Source: Gemella sp041433685 (GTDB taxonomy: Bacteria; Bacillota; Bacilli; Staphylococcales; Gemellaceae). Taken from it: DNA of 64,000 bases. Below are positions 8,617 to 16,441 of the stretch, one piece after another; positions within the stretch are counted from its first letter, which is position 1, and each line of letters begins with the position of its first letter. Below the pieces are notes generated by a model, which saw only the letters and a list, made by a program, of their open reading frames with translations, had not been told where the DNA came from and searched no databases. The position numbers were made by a program, and so were the translations under genes. The DNA lies in NCBI RefSeq assembly GCF_041433685.1, contig NZ_JAPWBZ010000002.1:62001-126000 (forward strand), written 5' to 3'.

Positions 8617-9702
8617 ATGGCTAATAAAAAGATAAAAGATTTTGAAACAATAAGAAAAGAATTATTGGAAAAAGGTAAAAAACAAGGTGAGCTTACTCAA
8701 GAAGAAATTATAGAAGCTTTATCTAAATTAGACATTTCTTCAGAAACAATGGATGATTTTTATGAAGAATTAAATAATGAAGATATTATTTTAATTAATG
8801 AAAATCACGAGGAAGAAGAGGAAGAACTAGATTTAGAAGATTTATCAGTGCCTGCTGGGATTAGAACTAATGACCCAGTAAGAATGTATCTTAAAGAAAT
8901 TGGGAAAGTACCTCTTTTATCAAAAGAAAAAGAATTAGAATTATCTAAAATAATTGAAAGTGGAACAGAATCAGAAAAGGAACAAGCTAAAAAAGATTTA
9001 GCAGAAGCAAACTTACGTCTTGTAGTTAGTATCGCTAAAAGATATGTTGGACGTGGAATGTTATTCTTAGACCTTATCCAAGAGGGGAATATGGGATTAA
9101 TTAAAGCTGTTGAAAAATTTGATTATTCTAAAGGTTTTAAATTTAGTACATATGCTACATGGTGGATTCGTCAAGCTATAACACGTGCTATTGCCGACCA
9201 AGCAAGAACAATCCGTATTCCAGTACATATGGTTGAAACAATTAACCGCCTTATTCGTGTGCAACGTCAATTACTTCAAGATTTAGGACGTGAACCTAAA
9301 CCAGAAGAAATTGCTAAAAAGATGAATATGACACCAGATAAGGTTAGGGAAATTTTAAAAATTGCTCAAGAACCAGTATCTCTTGAAACACCAATAGGAG
9401 AAGAAGATGATTCACATTTAGGAGATTTTATCGAAGATAAAGATGCTCAATCTCCGGTGGAACATGCTGCTAATGAGTTGTTAAAAGAGCAATTAGAAGA
9501 GATTCTAGAAACATTAACAGATAGAGAAGAAAATGTTCTAAAACTTCGTTTCGGCTTAAAAGATGGAAAGACACACACTTTAGAAGAAGTAGGAAGTGCC
9601 TTTGGAGTAACGCGAGAGCGTATTCGTCAAATAGAAGCCAAGGCAATAAGAAAATTAAAACACCCTTCTAAATTAAATAAATTAAAAGGATTTATGGAGT
9701 AA
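8617..9702 (+). CDS. rpoD: RNA polymerase primary sigma factor (RpoD/SigA)
   Basis: Vegetative sigma factor. Region 1.2 begins at DPVRMYLKEIG. Region 2 is near-invariant (GNMGLIKAVEKFDYSKGFKF, then YATWWIRQAI, which reads the -10 box). Region 4.2 carries the helix-turn-helix TLEEVGSAFGVTRERIRQIE, which reads the -35 box. The N-terminus has an acidic stretch. 361 aa is the expected length for Bacilli. An AAGGAGAAG ribosome site precedes the ATG. The promoters found in this window match the sequence preference expected for this factor. Confidence 0.97.
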   Translation: MANKKIKDFETIRKELLEKGKKQGELTQEEIIEALSKLDISSETMDDFYEELNNEDIILINENHEEEEEELDLEDLSVPAGIRTNDPVRMYLKEIGKVPLLSKEKELELSKIIESGTESEKEQAKKDLAEANLRLVVSIAKRYVGRGMLFLDLIQEGNMGLIKAVEKFDYSKGFKFSTYATWWIRQAITRAIADQARTIRIPVHMVETINRLIRVQRQLLQDLGREPKPEEIAKKMNMTPDKVREILKIAQEPVSLETPIGEEDDSHLGDFIEDKDAQSPVEHAANELLKEQLEEILETLTDREENVLKLRFGLKDGKTHTLEEVGSAFGVTRERIRQIEAKAIRKLKHPSKLNKLKGFME

Positions 9703-9715
9703 ATTTTATAAATAT

Positions 9716-9744
9716 AAAAAAGACGGTTTTAAACCGTCTTTTTT
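9716..9744 (+). terminator. Terminator of dnaG-rpoD
   Basis: GACGGTTT and AAACCGTC arms (9722-9729 and 9731-9738) with flanking A and T runs form a symmetrical hairpin, 14 bp after the rpoD stop. Confidence 0.85.
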
Positions 9745-9833
9745 ATATGGTTTTCAAAAGGATAATATAAGAATTAAAAAGAGGAATTTGCCTTAATTAA
9801 ATGGGATTTAAGCAAAAAAACTCTTTATAATTA

Positions 9834-10220
9834 TTATCTCTTTGTTTTTAAATTTTCTTTCCAATCTTGTAGACCATTTTTTAACATATAAACATTAGTA
9901 TAACCGTGTTTTTTTAGTGTGAGAGCCGCACGGGGAGCTAATGTTCCGTTTTTATCACAAAGATAAATAGGTTGGTCTTTTCTAAGTGAAGAATATAAGA
10001 AATTAAATTGAGAACTAGGCATATTTCTAGCCCCATTAATATGAGCATATTTGAAATCTTCCTTTTCTCTAACGTCTATTAATTGAACTTTTCTAAGATT
10101 TTTTCTAAATTCTTCATAAGGAAGCTTAGTAACAGCACCTTTTAATCTGAAGTAATTAAATAGCCCAACTACAGCAAAAATAGCTAGTATTATTAAAGAT
10201 GATACTAAAAATGATGACAT
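9834..10220 (-). CDS. Membrane-anchored rhodanese-like protein (YqhL-like)
   Basis: 128-aa protein with one N-terminal membrane segment (about residues 5-23, LVSSLIILAIFAVVGLF) and a rhodanese domain after it. The motif QLIDVREKEDFKYAHINGARN near residues 46-66 is typical. The active-site Cys is seen in YLCDKNGTLAPRAA near residue 92. The loop composition suggests a sulfur carrier or persulfide-handling role rather than a known metabolic enzyme. AAAGGAG precedes the ATG. It is a single-gene unit, convergent with rpoD and divergent from the methyltransferase. Substrate unknown. Confidence 0.8.
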   Translation of the reverse strand: MSSFLVSSLIILAIFAVVGLFNYFRLKGAVTKLPYEEFRKNLRKVQLIDVREKEDFKYAHINGARNMPSSQFNFLYSSLRKDQPIYLCDKNGTLAPRAALTLKKHGYTNVYMLKNGLQDWKENLKTKR

Positions 10221-10266
10221 AGTGTACTCCTTTGCATAAATATTAATAAAAGCATTATATCATAAT

Positions 10267-10335
10267 TTGTAATTTTGTTCAATATTGATTATAATTATAA
10301 AAGTAGATAGCTATATGCACTATAGATAGTGTATA
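10267..10335 (+). promoter_or_regulatory. Promoter plus downstream inverted repeat before RNA methyltransferase gene
   Basis: TTGTAA (10267-10272), a 17-bp spacer and TATAAT (10290-10295). Downstream of the expected start lies a 10-bp inverted repeat, TATGCACTAT (10314-10323) and ATAGTGTATA (10326-10335), with one mismatch. It may be an operator or an mRNA hairpin. Confidence 0.5.
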
Positions 10336-10389
10336 ACTTTATTAGTATAGTTTTAAATTATTAATAAAATAAATTAATATGGAGAAATA

Positions 10390-11145
10390 ATGATTACATC
10401 GGTTAGTAACAAAAAAATAAAAGATTTAAAAAAACTGAAAGAAAATAGAAATATCAGAAAATATAAACAGTATTTAGTAGAAGGTAAACATCTAATAGAA
10501 GAAGCTTTAGGAGCAAATGTAGTAGAAGAAATAATTATTTCTGAAAACTTTTCTGATGAAAGCTTATTATCATGCTTTACTGGAGAAGTAACCGTAGTAT
10601 CAGAGAGTGTGATGAAATCTATTACGGATACTATTGCTACGCAAGGGATAATAGGTGTGTGTGGTATAAAAGAAAGAGAACTAGATATAACTAAGTACAA
10701 TAAAGTATTGATTCTTGATAGAATACAAGATCCTGGGAACCTTGGAACTATAATAAGAACAGCAGATGCCTTTGCTTTTGACTGTATTATTTTAGGAAAA
10801 GGTACAACAAGCATTTATGGACAAAAGGTCATACGAAGTACTCAAGGAAGTAATTTCCATATAGACTGTTTTGAAAATATAGATATTAAGCATTTAATAT
10901 CAGAAATGAAAGAATTTAATATTTATGCAACATCTCTTAAAGCTGATAAATACTTAGAACAATTAGACAATATAACAGGTCGTGTAGCAGTCATTTTCGG
11001 TAATGAGGGCTCGGGTGTTGATGAGAAAATATTAGGTAAAGTAAATAATTTACTTAAAATAAGTATGCCAGGTTGTGCTGAAAGTTTGAATGTTTCAATA
11101 GCAGCAGGAATTGTCATGCATTATATTTCTAGTAATTTAAAATAA
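10390..11145 (+). CDS. TrmH/SpoU-family RNA 2'-O-ribose methyltransferase (YsgA-like)
   Basis: SPOUT-fold methyltransferase acting on rRNA or tRNA. The N-terminal substrate-binding part (KHLIEEAL) is followed by the SpoU motifs: motif 1 DRIQDPGNLGTIIRTADAF near residues 99-117, motif 2 AVIFGNEGSGVDEK near 200, and motif 3 SMPGCAESLNVSIAAGIVM near 223-241, which together form the SAM-binding knot. 251 aa is standard. In Bacillus the homologue ysgA precedes pheST; pheST is not adjacent here. GGAG precedes the ATG. The target nucleotide cannot be read from sequence. Confidence 0.88.
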   Translation: MITSVSNKKIKDLKKLKENRNIRKYKQYLVEGKHLIEEALGANVVEEIIISENFSDESLLSCFTGEVTVVSESVMKSITDTIATQGIIGVCGIKERELDITKYNKVLILDRIQDPGNLGTIIRTADAFAFDCIILGKGTTSIYGQKVIRSTQGSNFHIDCFENIDIKHLISEMKEFNIYATSLKADKYLEQLDNITGRVAVIFGNEGSGVDEKILGKVNNLLKISMPGCAESLNVSIAAGIVMHYISSNLK

Positions 11146-11212
11146 TAAATTTACTATTTTAGTTAATTATGGTATTATTGTAGATGTAAAAAATGAAGAG
11201 AGGTGAAGTCTA

Positions 11213-12166
11213 ATGTTAAAAACACTAGCTGTTGATAAAAGAGGAAATATTTTAACTGATATCAATTTAGAACGACTTAAAGACCAGGATATAGCTTGGT
11301 ATTGGGTGGATTTGGAAAATCCAACTCGTAGCGAAATAAATTTACTATCAACTTTTTTTAAATTCCACGAATTATTAATAGAAGACTGTTTAACACTTTT
11401 ACAAAGGCCTAAAATAGAAATAACAAGACAACAAATATTTTTAGTTTCGCACGTATTGAAAAACTTAGATAATGATTATGAAACTATTAATATGTTTGTT
11501 GGGAAAAATTATATTGTAACGTTTCACCTCTCTCATATTCGTTACATTAATAAGATAATTCCTAAAATTTTACAAAAAGGTGAACAATATTCACCACTGC
11601 ATGTAATGCATATGTTAGTTTCGGAAATAGTAGAAGGCTATATCCCTATTATTTCAAAAATAGAAAATAGGTTAGATGAGATAGAGGAATCAGATTTTTA
11701 TAAATCGGGTAGCAAAATTATGGATGAGGTCTTTGAATTACGAGGAGATCTTCTAAAATTACGTAGAGGCCTACGTCCGATGAGAGAAGTATTACACAGA
11801 TTCTTAGTTTCCCGTCGTGTAGAAATGACGGACAATGATAGAAAATATTTCCACGACATTTATGATGACCTTGTTCAACAAACAGAGATAATTGAAGCTA
11901 ACAGAGAGCTTGCCAGTGATATTCGTGAAAACTTTATGACATATAACTCACTTAAATCTAACAACATTATGATGACACTAACAGTTATATCTACTATTTT
12001 CTTACCGTTGACTTTCATAGTAGGACTCTATGGAATGAATTTTGATTATATGCCAGAACTTAAATGGAAGTACGGCTATTTTATCATTTGTGCGTTGATG
12101 TTAGGTGTAGCTGTTGGAATGCTATGGTTTTTCAAGAAAAAAGGTTGGCTTGATATGTTTAAATAA
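11213..12166 (+). CDS. corA: CorA-family magnesium/divalent cation transporter
   Basis: Homopentameric Mg2+ (or Co2+/Ni2+) channel. The long N-terminal cytoplasmic domain is followed by a coiled stalk helix and two C-terminal membrane helices. The signature GMN motif is seen as LYGMNFDYMPELKWKYGYF near residues 274-292, between the two helices. The tail has a basic cluster (FFKKKGW). 317 aa fits the family. The ribosome site AGAGGTG lies just upstream. Ion selectivity is not predictable from sequence alone. Confidence 0.93.
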   Translation: MLKTLAVDKRGNILTDINLERLKDQDIAWYWVDLENPTRSEINLLSTFFKFHELLIEDCLTLLQRPKIEITRQQIFLVSHVLKNLDNDYETINMFVGKNYIVTFHLSHIRYINKIIPKILQKGEQYSPLHVMHMLVSEIVEGYIPIISKIENRLDEIEESDFYKSGSKIMDEVFELRGDLLKLRRGLRPMREVLHRFLVSRRVEMTDNDRKYFHDIYDDLVQQTEIIEANRELASDIRENFMTYNSLKSNNIMMTLTVISTIFLPLTFIVGLYGMNFDYMPELKWKYGYFIICALMLGVAVGMLWFFKKKGWLDMFK

Positions 12167-12188
12167 TATCAACAAAAAGGATATGCTT

Positions 12189-12395
12189 ATGAATATTTTT
12201 AAATTAATAGTATTGTTTACTATGATTATACTTTCCAACTATTCAATGTTAAAAGTAGATTTTAGTAAATTTTTCAAAAGAAATAGTACTAGAGAGATAA
12301 AGATACTAGTTAGCCTGTTATCGTTGGTAATAGGGTATATTTCTTATATGACTATAATTACTATATATGAGTTATCGCTCACATTAGTAAAATAA
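12189..12395 (+). CDS. DUF1146-like small membrane protein (YwzB-like)
   Basis: 68-aa protein. I start it at the ATG at 12189 (MNIFKLIVL...), which has AAAGGA 7 bp upstream; longer readings run back into corA. Two membrane segments (about residues 3-19 and 40-62) flank a short basic loop, with KVDFSKFFKRNSTREIK between. This arrangement and the DFSKFFKR segment resemble the DUF1146 family of Bacilli. The gene follows corA by 22 bp and precedes the AI-2E permease by 20 bp, so all three are probably cotranscribed. Function unknown. Confidence 0.65.
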   Translation: MNIFKLIVLFTMIILSNYSMLKVDFSKFFKRNSTREIKILVSLLSLVIGYISYMTIITIYELSLTLVK

Positions 12396-12415
12396 ATATT
12401 TAGAGAGGAGAGCCT

Positions 12416-13561
12416 ATGAAAGAAAATAGTAAAAAAGAATTAAATAAAGAGTCTGAAATAACGAAAGAAGATAAGCTACTAGCATTTCTTGGTGGTAAGT
12501 TTATAATATATATATTACTAATCGTTATTTTATTAGGGATAGCAATTTACTTATACACAGAAATTTCTTATATTTTCACACCGATAAATGCGATAGTATC
12601 AAGTATTATGACTCCCATTATTGTAGCGTATATATTTTACTATATTTTAAATCCGTTGGTAAATTTCTTTTCGAAAAAGATGTCTCGATTTTTAGCGAGC
12701 TTATTAGCCATTGTAGTTGGAGTTATCGTTATTTTAGTCGTTATAATTGGTATGGTTCCAATAGTAGCGGAACAAACAAAAAATTTAATAACTTCATTAC
12801 CTAGATATATCGAAATAGTAAAAGGGTATCTAGATACTTATTCAGACAATGCTTATGTTCAAGTAGTGATAGAGTATATGAACAATAATTTGAATATTTC
12901 CCAGCTGAGTTCAAAAGCAGTAGAAGTTGCAACATTAGTAGCACAAAATATAGCTTCGTCTTTATCTTCAACTGCGTCAGTACTTATTACAATGCCGTTT
13001 GTATTATTCTTTTTACTGAAAGATGCTACTACATTTAATAGGTATTTTATAAGTATTTTACCTAAAAAATTAGAGAAACCTGTGGCTGAGACAATTGAAG
13101 AAATAGATGATAAAGTAGGATCATATATTCAAGGACAGATGCTTGTATCATTATGTATAGGGGTAATGTTATTTATAGGATACAACATTATAGGATTACA
13201 TTATGCTTTTTCATTAGCTACTATAGCAGCATTCTTAAGTATTGTTCCTTATCTAGGGCCAGTTATTGCTATAACACCAGCAATGTTGGTAGCAGCATCA
13301 ACAAGTTGGGTAATGGTTATTAAAATGCTAGTTGTTTGGGGAATTGTTCAGTTTTTAGAGGGGAATATTATTTCTCCAAATATTATGGGAAGAAGCATGA
13401 AAATGCATCCTCTGACTGTAATCTTTGTTATTTTAATCGGAGTAAACATGTCAGGTGTTGTAGGTGCGATCTTAGGTATACCAGTGTATTCTATTTTAAA
13501 AGTATTAATAGTTAAATTATTAACATTATTAAAAAATAGATATGATAAATATTACGGATAA
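12416..13561 (+). CDS. AI-2E (PerM) family membrane transporter
   Basis: 381-aa permease of the AI-2E/PerM superfamily, with about eight membrane segments. The conserved C-terminal half carries the motifs PYLGPVIAITPAM near residue 281 and EGNIISPNIMGRSMKMHPL near residue 321, which are family hallmarks. A large soluble segment lies after the second or third helix. Members are proposed to export signalling or small charged molecules or act as Na+/H+ antiporters; the substrate is not decided by sequence. The ribosome site GAGAGGAG is strong. Confidence 0.85.
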   Translation: MKENSKKELNKESEITKEDKLLAFLGGKFIIYILLIVILLGIAIYLYTEISYIFTPINAIVSSIMTPIIVAYIFYYILNPLVNFFSKKMSRFLASLLAIVVGVIVILVVIIGMVPIVAEQTKNLITSLPRYIEIVKGYLDTYSDNAYVQVVIEYMNNNLNISQLSSKAVEVATLVAQNIASSLSSTASVLITMPFVLFFLLKDATTFNRYFISILPKKLEKPVAETIEEIDDKVGSYIQGQMLVSLCIGVMLFIGYNIIGLHYAFSLATIAAFLSIVPYLGPVIAITPAMLVAASTSWVMVIKMLVVWGIVQFLEGNIISPNIMGRSMKMHPLTVIFVILIGVNMSGVVGAILGIPVYSILKVLIVKLLTLLKNRYDKYYG

Positions 13562-13566
13562 TTATA

Positions 13567-13663
13567 AAATAGCCTTAAACTTACCGACCTCAAAAAGTTA
13601 GACAGAAAATCTAACTTTTTGGAGAACGGTACAAAATTTAATTAGTTTTAAGGTTATTTTTTT
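13567..13663. repeat. Three nested inverted repeats (terminator with inserted element-like core)
   Basis: Outer helix: 13568-13581 pairs with 13644-13658 (14 bp, one G-U, one bulge), followed by a T-run, as in a terminator. Middle helix: TACCG/CGGTA at 13582-13586 and 13627-13631. Inner helix: CAAAAAGTTAGA at 13591-13602 with TCTAACTTTTTG at 13610-13621, 12 bp perfect. The inner arms look, from memory, like the ends of IS3/IS150-type elements, so the core may be a tiny non-coding mobile remnant in the loop of a terminator. Confidence 0.55.
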
Positions 13664-13714
13664 AATATATATTTATACATAGACAGTATATTATTTTAAA
13701 AAGATGTTTTTTTA

Positions 13715-13723
13715 TGATATAAT
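13715..13723 (+). promoter_or_regulatory. Extended -10 promoter for sepF operon
   Basis: TGATATAAT with TATAAT at 13718-13723, 36 bp before the sepF ATG. Confidence 0.6.
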
Positions 13724-13759
13724 TGTGTAGTTAAAATATAGTGATTGAGGTTTAGAATT

Positions 13760-14170
13760 ATGAGTATGATGAAGAAATTTAATAATTTATTTGTAAATGA
13801 GGATGACTTTGGAGATGAAAATGTAGAAAAAAATTCAGCTTCGATTGAAAAACAAAAAGTAAAAAAAGAAGTACCGGTTAGCAAATCTGTGGAGACTGTA
13901 ACTCCATCTACTAAAACTAACAATGTTATATTAACAGAACCTTTAGTTTTTGCTGACAGCAAGGATATTATTGATGATATTAAACGAAATAAAGTGGTAA
14001 TAATCAATTTGAGTAAATTAGATTTAGAAACAGCGGATAGATTATTAGACTTTATTTCTGGTGGTATTTATGCATTAGGAGCTAAATTAAAAACTATTGG
14101 TGAAGATATTTATCTATGTGTGCCAAATGGTGTAGAAGTATCTGGAGATTTTTACGAAGGAGAGTATTAA
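13760..14170 (+). CDS. sepF: Cell division protein SepF
   Basis: FtsZ-binding, membrane-tethered division protein. I chose the ATG at 13760 (MSMMKKFNNLF, 136 aa) with GAGG 8 bp upstream; the N-terminal amphipathic helix is the membrane anchor seen in SepF. A charged linker follows, then the conserved core with VVIINLSKLDLETADRLLDFISGGIYAL near residues 84-111, which forms the SepF dimer and polymer surface. It heads the sepF-yggT-ylmH group known from the dcw region of Bacillus. Confidence 0.93.
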   Translation: MSMMKKFNNLFVNEDDFGDENVEKNSASIEKQKVKKEVPVSKSVETVTPSTKTNNVILTEPLVFADSKDIIDDIKRNKVVIINLSKLDLETADRLLDFISGGIYALGAKLKTIGEDIYLCVPNGVEVSGDFYEGEY

Positions 14171-14172
14171 TA

Positions 14173-14451
14173 TTGCTGAATATAACAGAGTATTATTGGG
14201 TTTATAAGTTTATTCATTATTTATTTTCTTTTTATGAATATAGCATATTAGCTTATATTCTTACTTCATGGGTTCCTCAAATTAGGAATAACATTATAGT
14301 TGAGTTTTTAGCTGCTATTTGTGAGCCATATTTAAAAATTTTCAGAAAAATTATTCCACCTTTTGGAATGTTAGATATCTCTCCAATTATAGCGTTTATT
14401 GGGCTTAATATTATTCAACGAGTGTTGATTAGCTTACTATTCACGGTTTAA
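14173..14451 (+). CDS. YggT family membrane protein
   Basis: Small integral membrane protein of the YggT/YlmG family, here 93 aa. I start it at the TTG at 14173, because AAGGAGAG ends 8 bp upstream, just before the sepF stop; the longer ATG reading lies inside sepF. Two hydrophobic regions flank the family motif (ILTSWVPQ then CEPYLKIFRKIIPPFGMLDISPIIAF). Members affect cell shape or nucleoid and septum placement in other bacteria. The role here is inferred from its place between sepF and ylmH. Confidence 0.88.
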   Translation: MLNITEYYWVYKFIHYLFSFYEYSILAYILTSWVPQIRNNIIVEFLAAICEPYLKIFRKIIPPFGMLDISPIIAFIGLNIIQRVLISLLFTV

Positions 14452-14458
14452 TTTAATT

Positions 14459-15229
14459 ATGAAAAAGACAAATGTATTATCCTTTTTAACACAAGAAGAA
14501 AGAGATGCCACAGAAAAATTATTACAGAGTGTTAGTATTTCTGATAATAGGAATACAGTGACTAAATTTTTAACAAATTTTGAACAGGTTATATTAAAAA
14601 AAATTATTATGTATAATTATAGTAATATAAGTATTAACTTTTTTGGTGGAACAGCAGATGCTGAACGAAAAAAAGCTAAGATAATCGCTAATGAGTATTA
14701 TGACATTGATTATGAAATAACTTGTTTGAGGGCAAATTATAATAATAAGTTTGATAAAATTCAACATCGTGATGTACTTGGTGCAGTTCACAATATGGGA
14801 ATTAATTTTAATAGAATTGGAGATGTAGTTGTTCTCGAAAGAGAAATCTATATTTTTGTGGACGAAGAGATTGCCGATTATATTATGATGCAATTAACTA
14901 AAATAGGTAGGATAAATTTACAATTTGAAAAAATAGATTTAGTGGAAGTTAGTATTGAAAAAGAATACGAGGAGTTTGATATTATAAGTTCTTCATTTAG
15001 GTTAGATTCATTAGTGGCCAAAATTACTAATAAATCAAGAAGTAAAGTCAAAGAATTTTTAGAACAAGAGTTTATAAAATTAAATCATTCTGTAATAAAA
15101 AATGGAGAAAAAAATTGTGTCAATGGGGACGTGATTTCTATAAGAAGATATGGGAGATTTATTTTAAAAGAGCATACTCAAAATAAAAAGAGCTTGAAAT
15201 ATAGAATAAAAGTATTAAAACTTGTATAG
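14459..15229 (+). CDS. ylmH: S4-domain RNA-binding protein YlmH
   Basis: 256-aa protein with an N-terminal conserved region (GGTADAERKKAKIIANEY near residue 61) and a C-terminal S4 RNA-binding domain beginning at SSSFRLDSLVAKITNKSR near residue 178. Bacterial YlmH proteins bind stalled 50S-peptidyl-tRNA complexes in ribosome quality control. It sits at the end of the sepF-yggT-ylmH unit. In most relatives divIVA follows; here a terminator and a tRNA cluster do. There is no strong ribosome site; coupling with yggT is likely. Confidence 0.9.
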   Translation: MKKTNVLSFLTQEERDATEKLLQSVSISDNRNTVTKFLTNFEQVILKKIIMYNYSNISINFFGGTADAERKKAKIIANEYYDIDYEITCLRANYNNKFDKIQHRDVLGAVHNMGINFNRIGDVVVLEREIYIFVDEEIADYIMMQLTKIGRINLQFEKIDLVEVSIEKEYEEFDIISSSFRLDSLVAKITNKSRSKVKEFLEQEFIKLNHSVIKNGEKNCVNGDVISIRRYGRFILKEHTQNKKSLKYRIKVLKLV

Positions 15230-15230
15230 G

Positions 15231-15260
15231 ATAACTGGTATCTAATATCAGTTATTTTTT
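15231..15260 (+). terminator. Terminator of sepF-yggT-ylmH
   Basis: ATAACTG (15231-15237) and CAGTTAT (15249-15255) arms followed by six T residues, 1 bp after the ylmH stop. Confidence 0.8.
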
Positions 15261-15353
15261 CATATTTATAACTATAATTGTGAGTATTTTTATTTTTCTC
15301 TTTTTTTGTCTCATATCATTTACAAATGTACAAATAAAAATTATACAAAAGTA

Positions 15354-15382
15354 TTGACTTTATGTTAATACTTTTGTATAAT
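15354..15382 (+). promoter_or_regulatory. Sigma-A promoter of tRNA cluster
   Basis: TTGACT (15354-15359), 17-bp spacer, TATAAT (15377-15382), 31 bp before tRNA-Asn. Near-consensus, as expected for a stable RNA promoter. Confidence 0.85.
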
Positions 15383-15412
15383 AAATAATGTTCATTGCAA
15401 AGTGAATATTTA

Positions 15413-15486
15413 TCCACAGTAGCTCAGTTGGTAGTAGCATCTGACTGTTAATCAGAGGGTCGCAGGTTCGAGTCCTGCCTGTGGAG
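15413..15486 (+). tRNA. tRNA-Asn (GTT)
   Basis: Acceptor TCCACAG pairs with CTGTGGA; anticodon loop CTGTTAA gives anticodon GTT. T-arm GGTTCGAGTCC is standard. CCA is not encoded. Only 2 bp separate it from tRNA-Ser. Confidence 0.95.
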
Positions 15487-15488
15487 TT

Positions 15489-15576
15489 GGAGTAGTACTC
15501 AAGAGGCTGAAGAGGCGCCCCTGCTAAGGGTGTAGGTCGGGAAACCGGCGCGAGGGTTCAAATCCCTCCTGCTCCG
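15489..15576 (+). tRNA. tRNA-Ser (GCT)
   Basis: 88-nt class II tRNA with long variable arm (GTAGGTCGGGAAACCGGCGC region). Acceptor GGAGTAG pairs with CTGCTCC, anticodon GCT. CCA is not encoded; the gene is followed by a T-run. Confidence 0.95.
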
Positions 15577-15587
15577 TTTTTTTTATT

Positions 15588-15662
15588 GGCCCGTTGGTCA
15601 AGTGGTTAAGACACCGCCCTTTCACGGCGGTAACACGGGTTCGAATCCCGTACGGGTCACCA
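15588..15662 (+). tRNA. tRNA-Glu (TTC)
   Basis: Acceptor GGCCCGT pairs with ACGGGTC, anticodon TTC in loop CTTTCAC. CCA is encoded (15660-15662). Confidence 0.95.
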
Positions 15663-15679
15663 TTTGAGAATAAGAGTTA

Positions 15680-15755
15680 GGTCCCGTGGTGTAGCGGTTA
15701 TCACGCCTGCCTGTCACGCAGGAGATCGCGGGTTCGATTCCCGTCGGGACCGCCA
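15680..15755 (+). tRNA. tRNA-Asp (GTC)
   Basis: Acceptor GGTCCCG pairs with CGGGACC, anticodon GTC in loop CTGTCAC. CCA is encoded (15753-15755). Confidence 0.95.
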
Positions 15756-15759
15756 TTTT

Positions 15760-15832
15760 GCCTTGATAGCTCAGTTGGTAGAGCAATGGATTGAAGCTCC
15801 ATGTGTCGGCAGTTCGACTCTGTCTCAAGGCA
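15760..15832 (+). tRNA. tRNA-Phe (GAA)
   Basis: Acceptor GCCTTGA pairs with TCAAGGC, anticodon stem ATGGA/TCCAT with loop TTGAAGC, anticodon GAA. CCA is not encoded. The anticodon loop is like that of staphylococcal tRNA-Phe rather than the Bacillus form. Confidence 0.93.
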
Positions 15833-15855
15833 TTTTTTTATTTTTATAGCATTTT

Positions 15856-15932
15856 GGCGGTTGTGGCGAAGTGGTTAACGCATCGGATTGTGGTTCCGAC
15901 ATTCGTGGGTTCGATTCCCATCAGCCGCCCCA
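15856..15932 (+). tRNA. tRNA-His (GTG)
   Basis: Includes the extra G at position -1 (15856) opposite C73. Acceptor GCGGTTG pairs with CAGCCGC; anticodon GTG. CCA is encoded (15930-15932). Confidence 0.95.
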
Positions 15933-15953
15933 TTTTATTGAAAAGTAAGTAGA

Positions 15954-15986
15954 AGTAATATGCAGTTTTGCATGTTACTTTTTTAT
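15954..15986 (+). terminator. Terminator of tRNA cluster
   Basis: AGTAATATGCA (15954-15964) pairs with TGCATGTTACT (15969-15979, one G-U), then a T-run. Confidence 0.8.
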
Positions 15987-16083
15987 TTTTGAGTTATTTT
16001 CAAGCAAAAAAATAGCTTCTTATATTAAAGAAGAGTAAAATAGTAGATAATTATAATAAGTTATAAATATAGGAGATAAAATT

Positions 16084-16434
16084 ATGGTAAAAACATTTGA
16101 AGAAAATTTAGAAAATTATAAGATAATTGATTCAAAAACAGCATTTGAAAAATTAGAACAAGAAGATAAGTTTGTTTTATTTTTAGGTAGAGCAACGTGT
16201 CCATTTTGTCAAAAATTCATGCCAAAGTTAAGTGAAGTTGTTGAAAAAAATAATATAGAAGCATATTTTATTAATACAGAAAGCTTTGAAGATTTACAAG
16301 GTATAGAGGTATTACGTGAAAAATATGGCGTAAAAACAGTTCCAGGATTACTAGTTTCAGAAAACGGTGAAGTTAGAGTAGTATGTAATTCTAGTTTAAC
16401 TGTAGATGAAATTTTAACATTTATAAATGCATAA
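16084..16434 (+). CDS. Thioredoxin-like protein (bacteriocin transport accessory type)
   Basis: 116-aa soluble thioredoxin-fold protein without a signal peptide. The redox motif CPFC lies in GRATCPFCQKF near residues 39-45, and the cis-proline region is KTVPGLLV near residue 87. This compact form resembles the PedC/BrcD group often annotated as bacteriocin transport accessory protein, but no bacteriocin genes are nearby, so a general cytoplasmic thiol-disulfide role is more likely. Monocistronic: AGGAG upstream and a terminator downstream. Confidence 0.8.
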   Translation: MVKTFEENLENYKIIDSKTAFEKLEQEDKFVLFLGRATCPFCQKFMPKLSEVVEKNNIEAYFINTESFEDLQGIEVLREKYGVKTVPGLLVSENGEVRVVCNSSLTVDEILTFINA

Positions 16435-16441
16435 TCTTATT

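Noticed and set aside
10374..10814. 146-codon minus-strand ORF opposite the RNA methyltransferase gene
   Set aside because: Antisense shadow of a conserved gene; no ribosome site and no recognisable motif.
15622..15849. Small ORFs over tRNA-Glu, tRNA-Asp and tRNA-Phe
   Set aside because: They overlap three clear tRNA genes on either strand and have no ribosome site.
16084..16434. A bacteriocin cluster marked by the PedC-like protein
   Set aside because: No precursor peptide, immunity protein or bacteriocin ABC transporter lies nearby; the next genes are a PhnC/PhnE-type importer.
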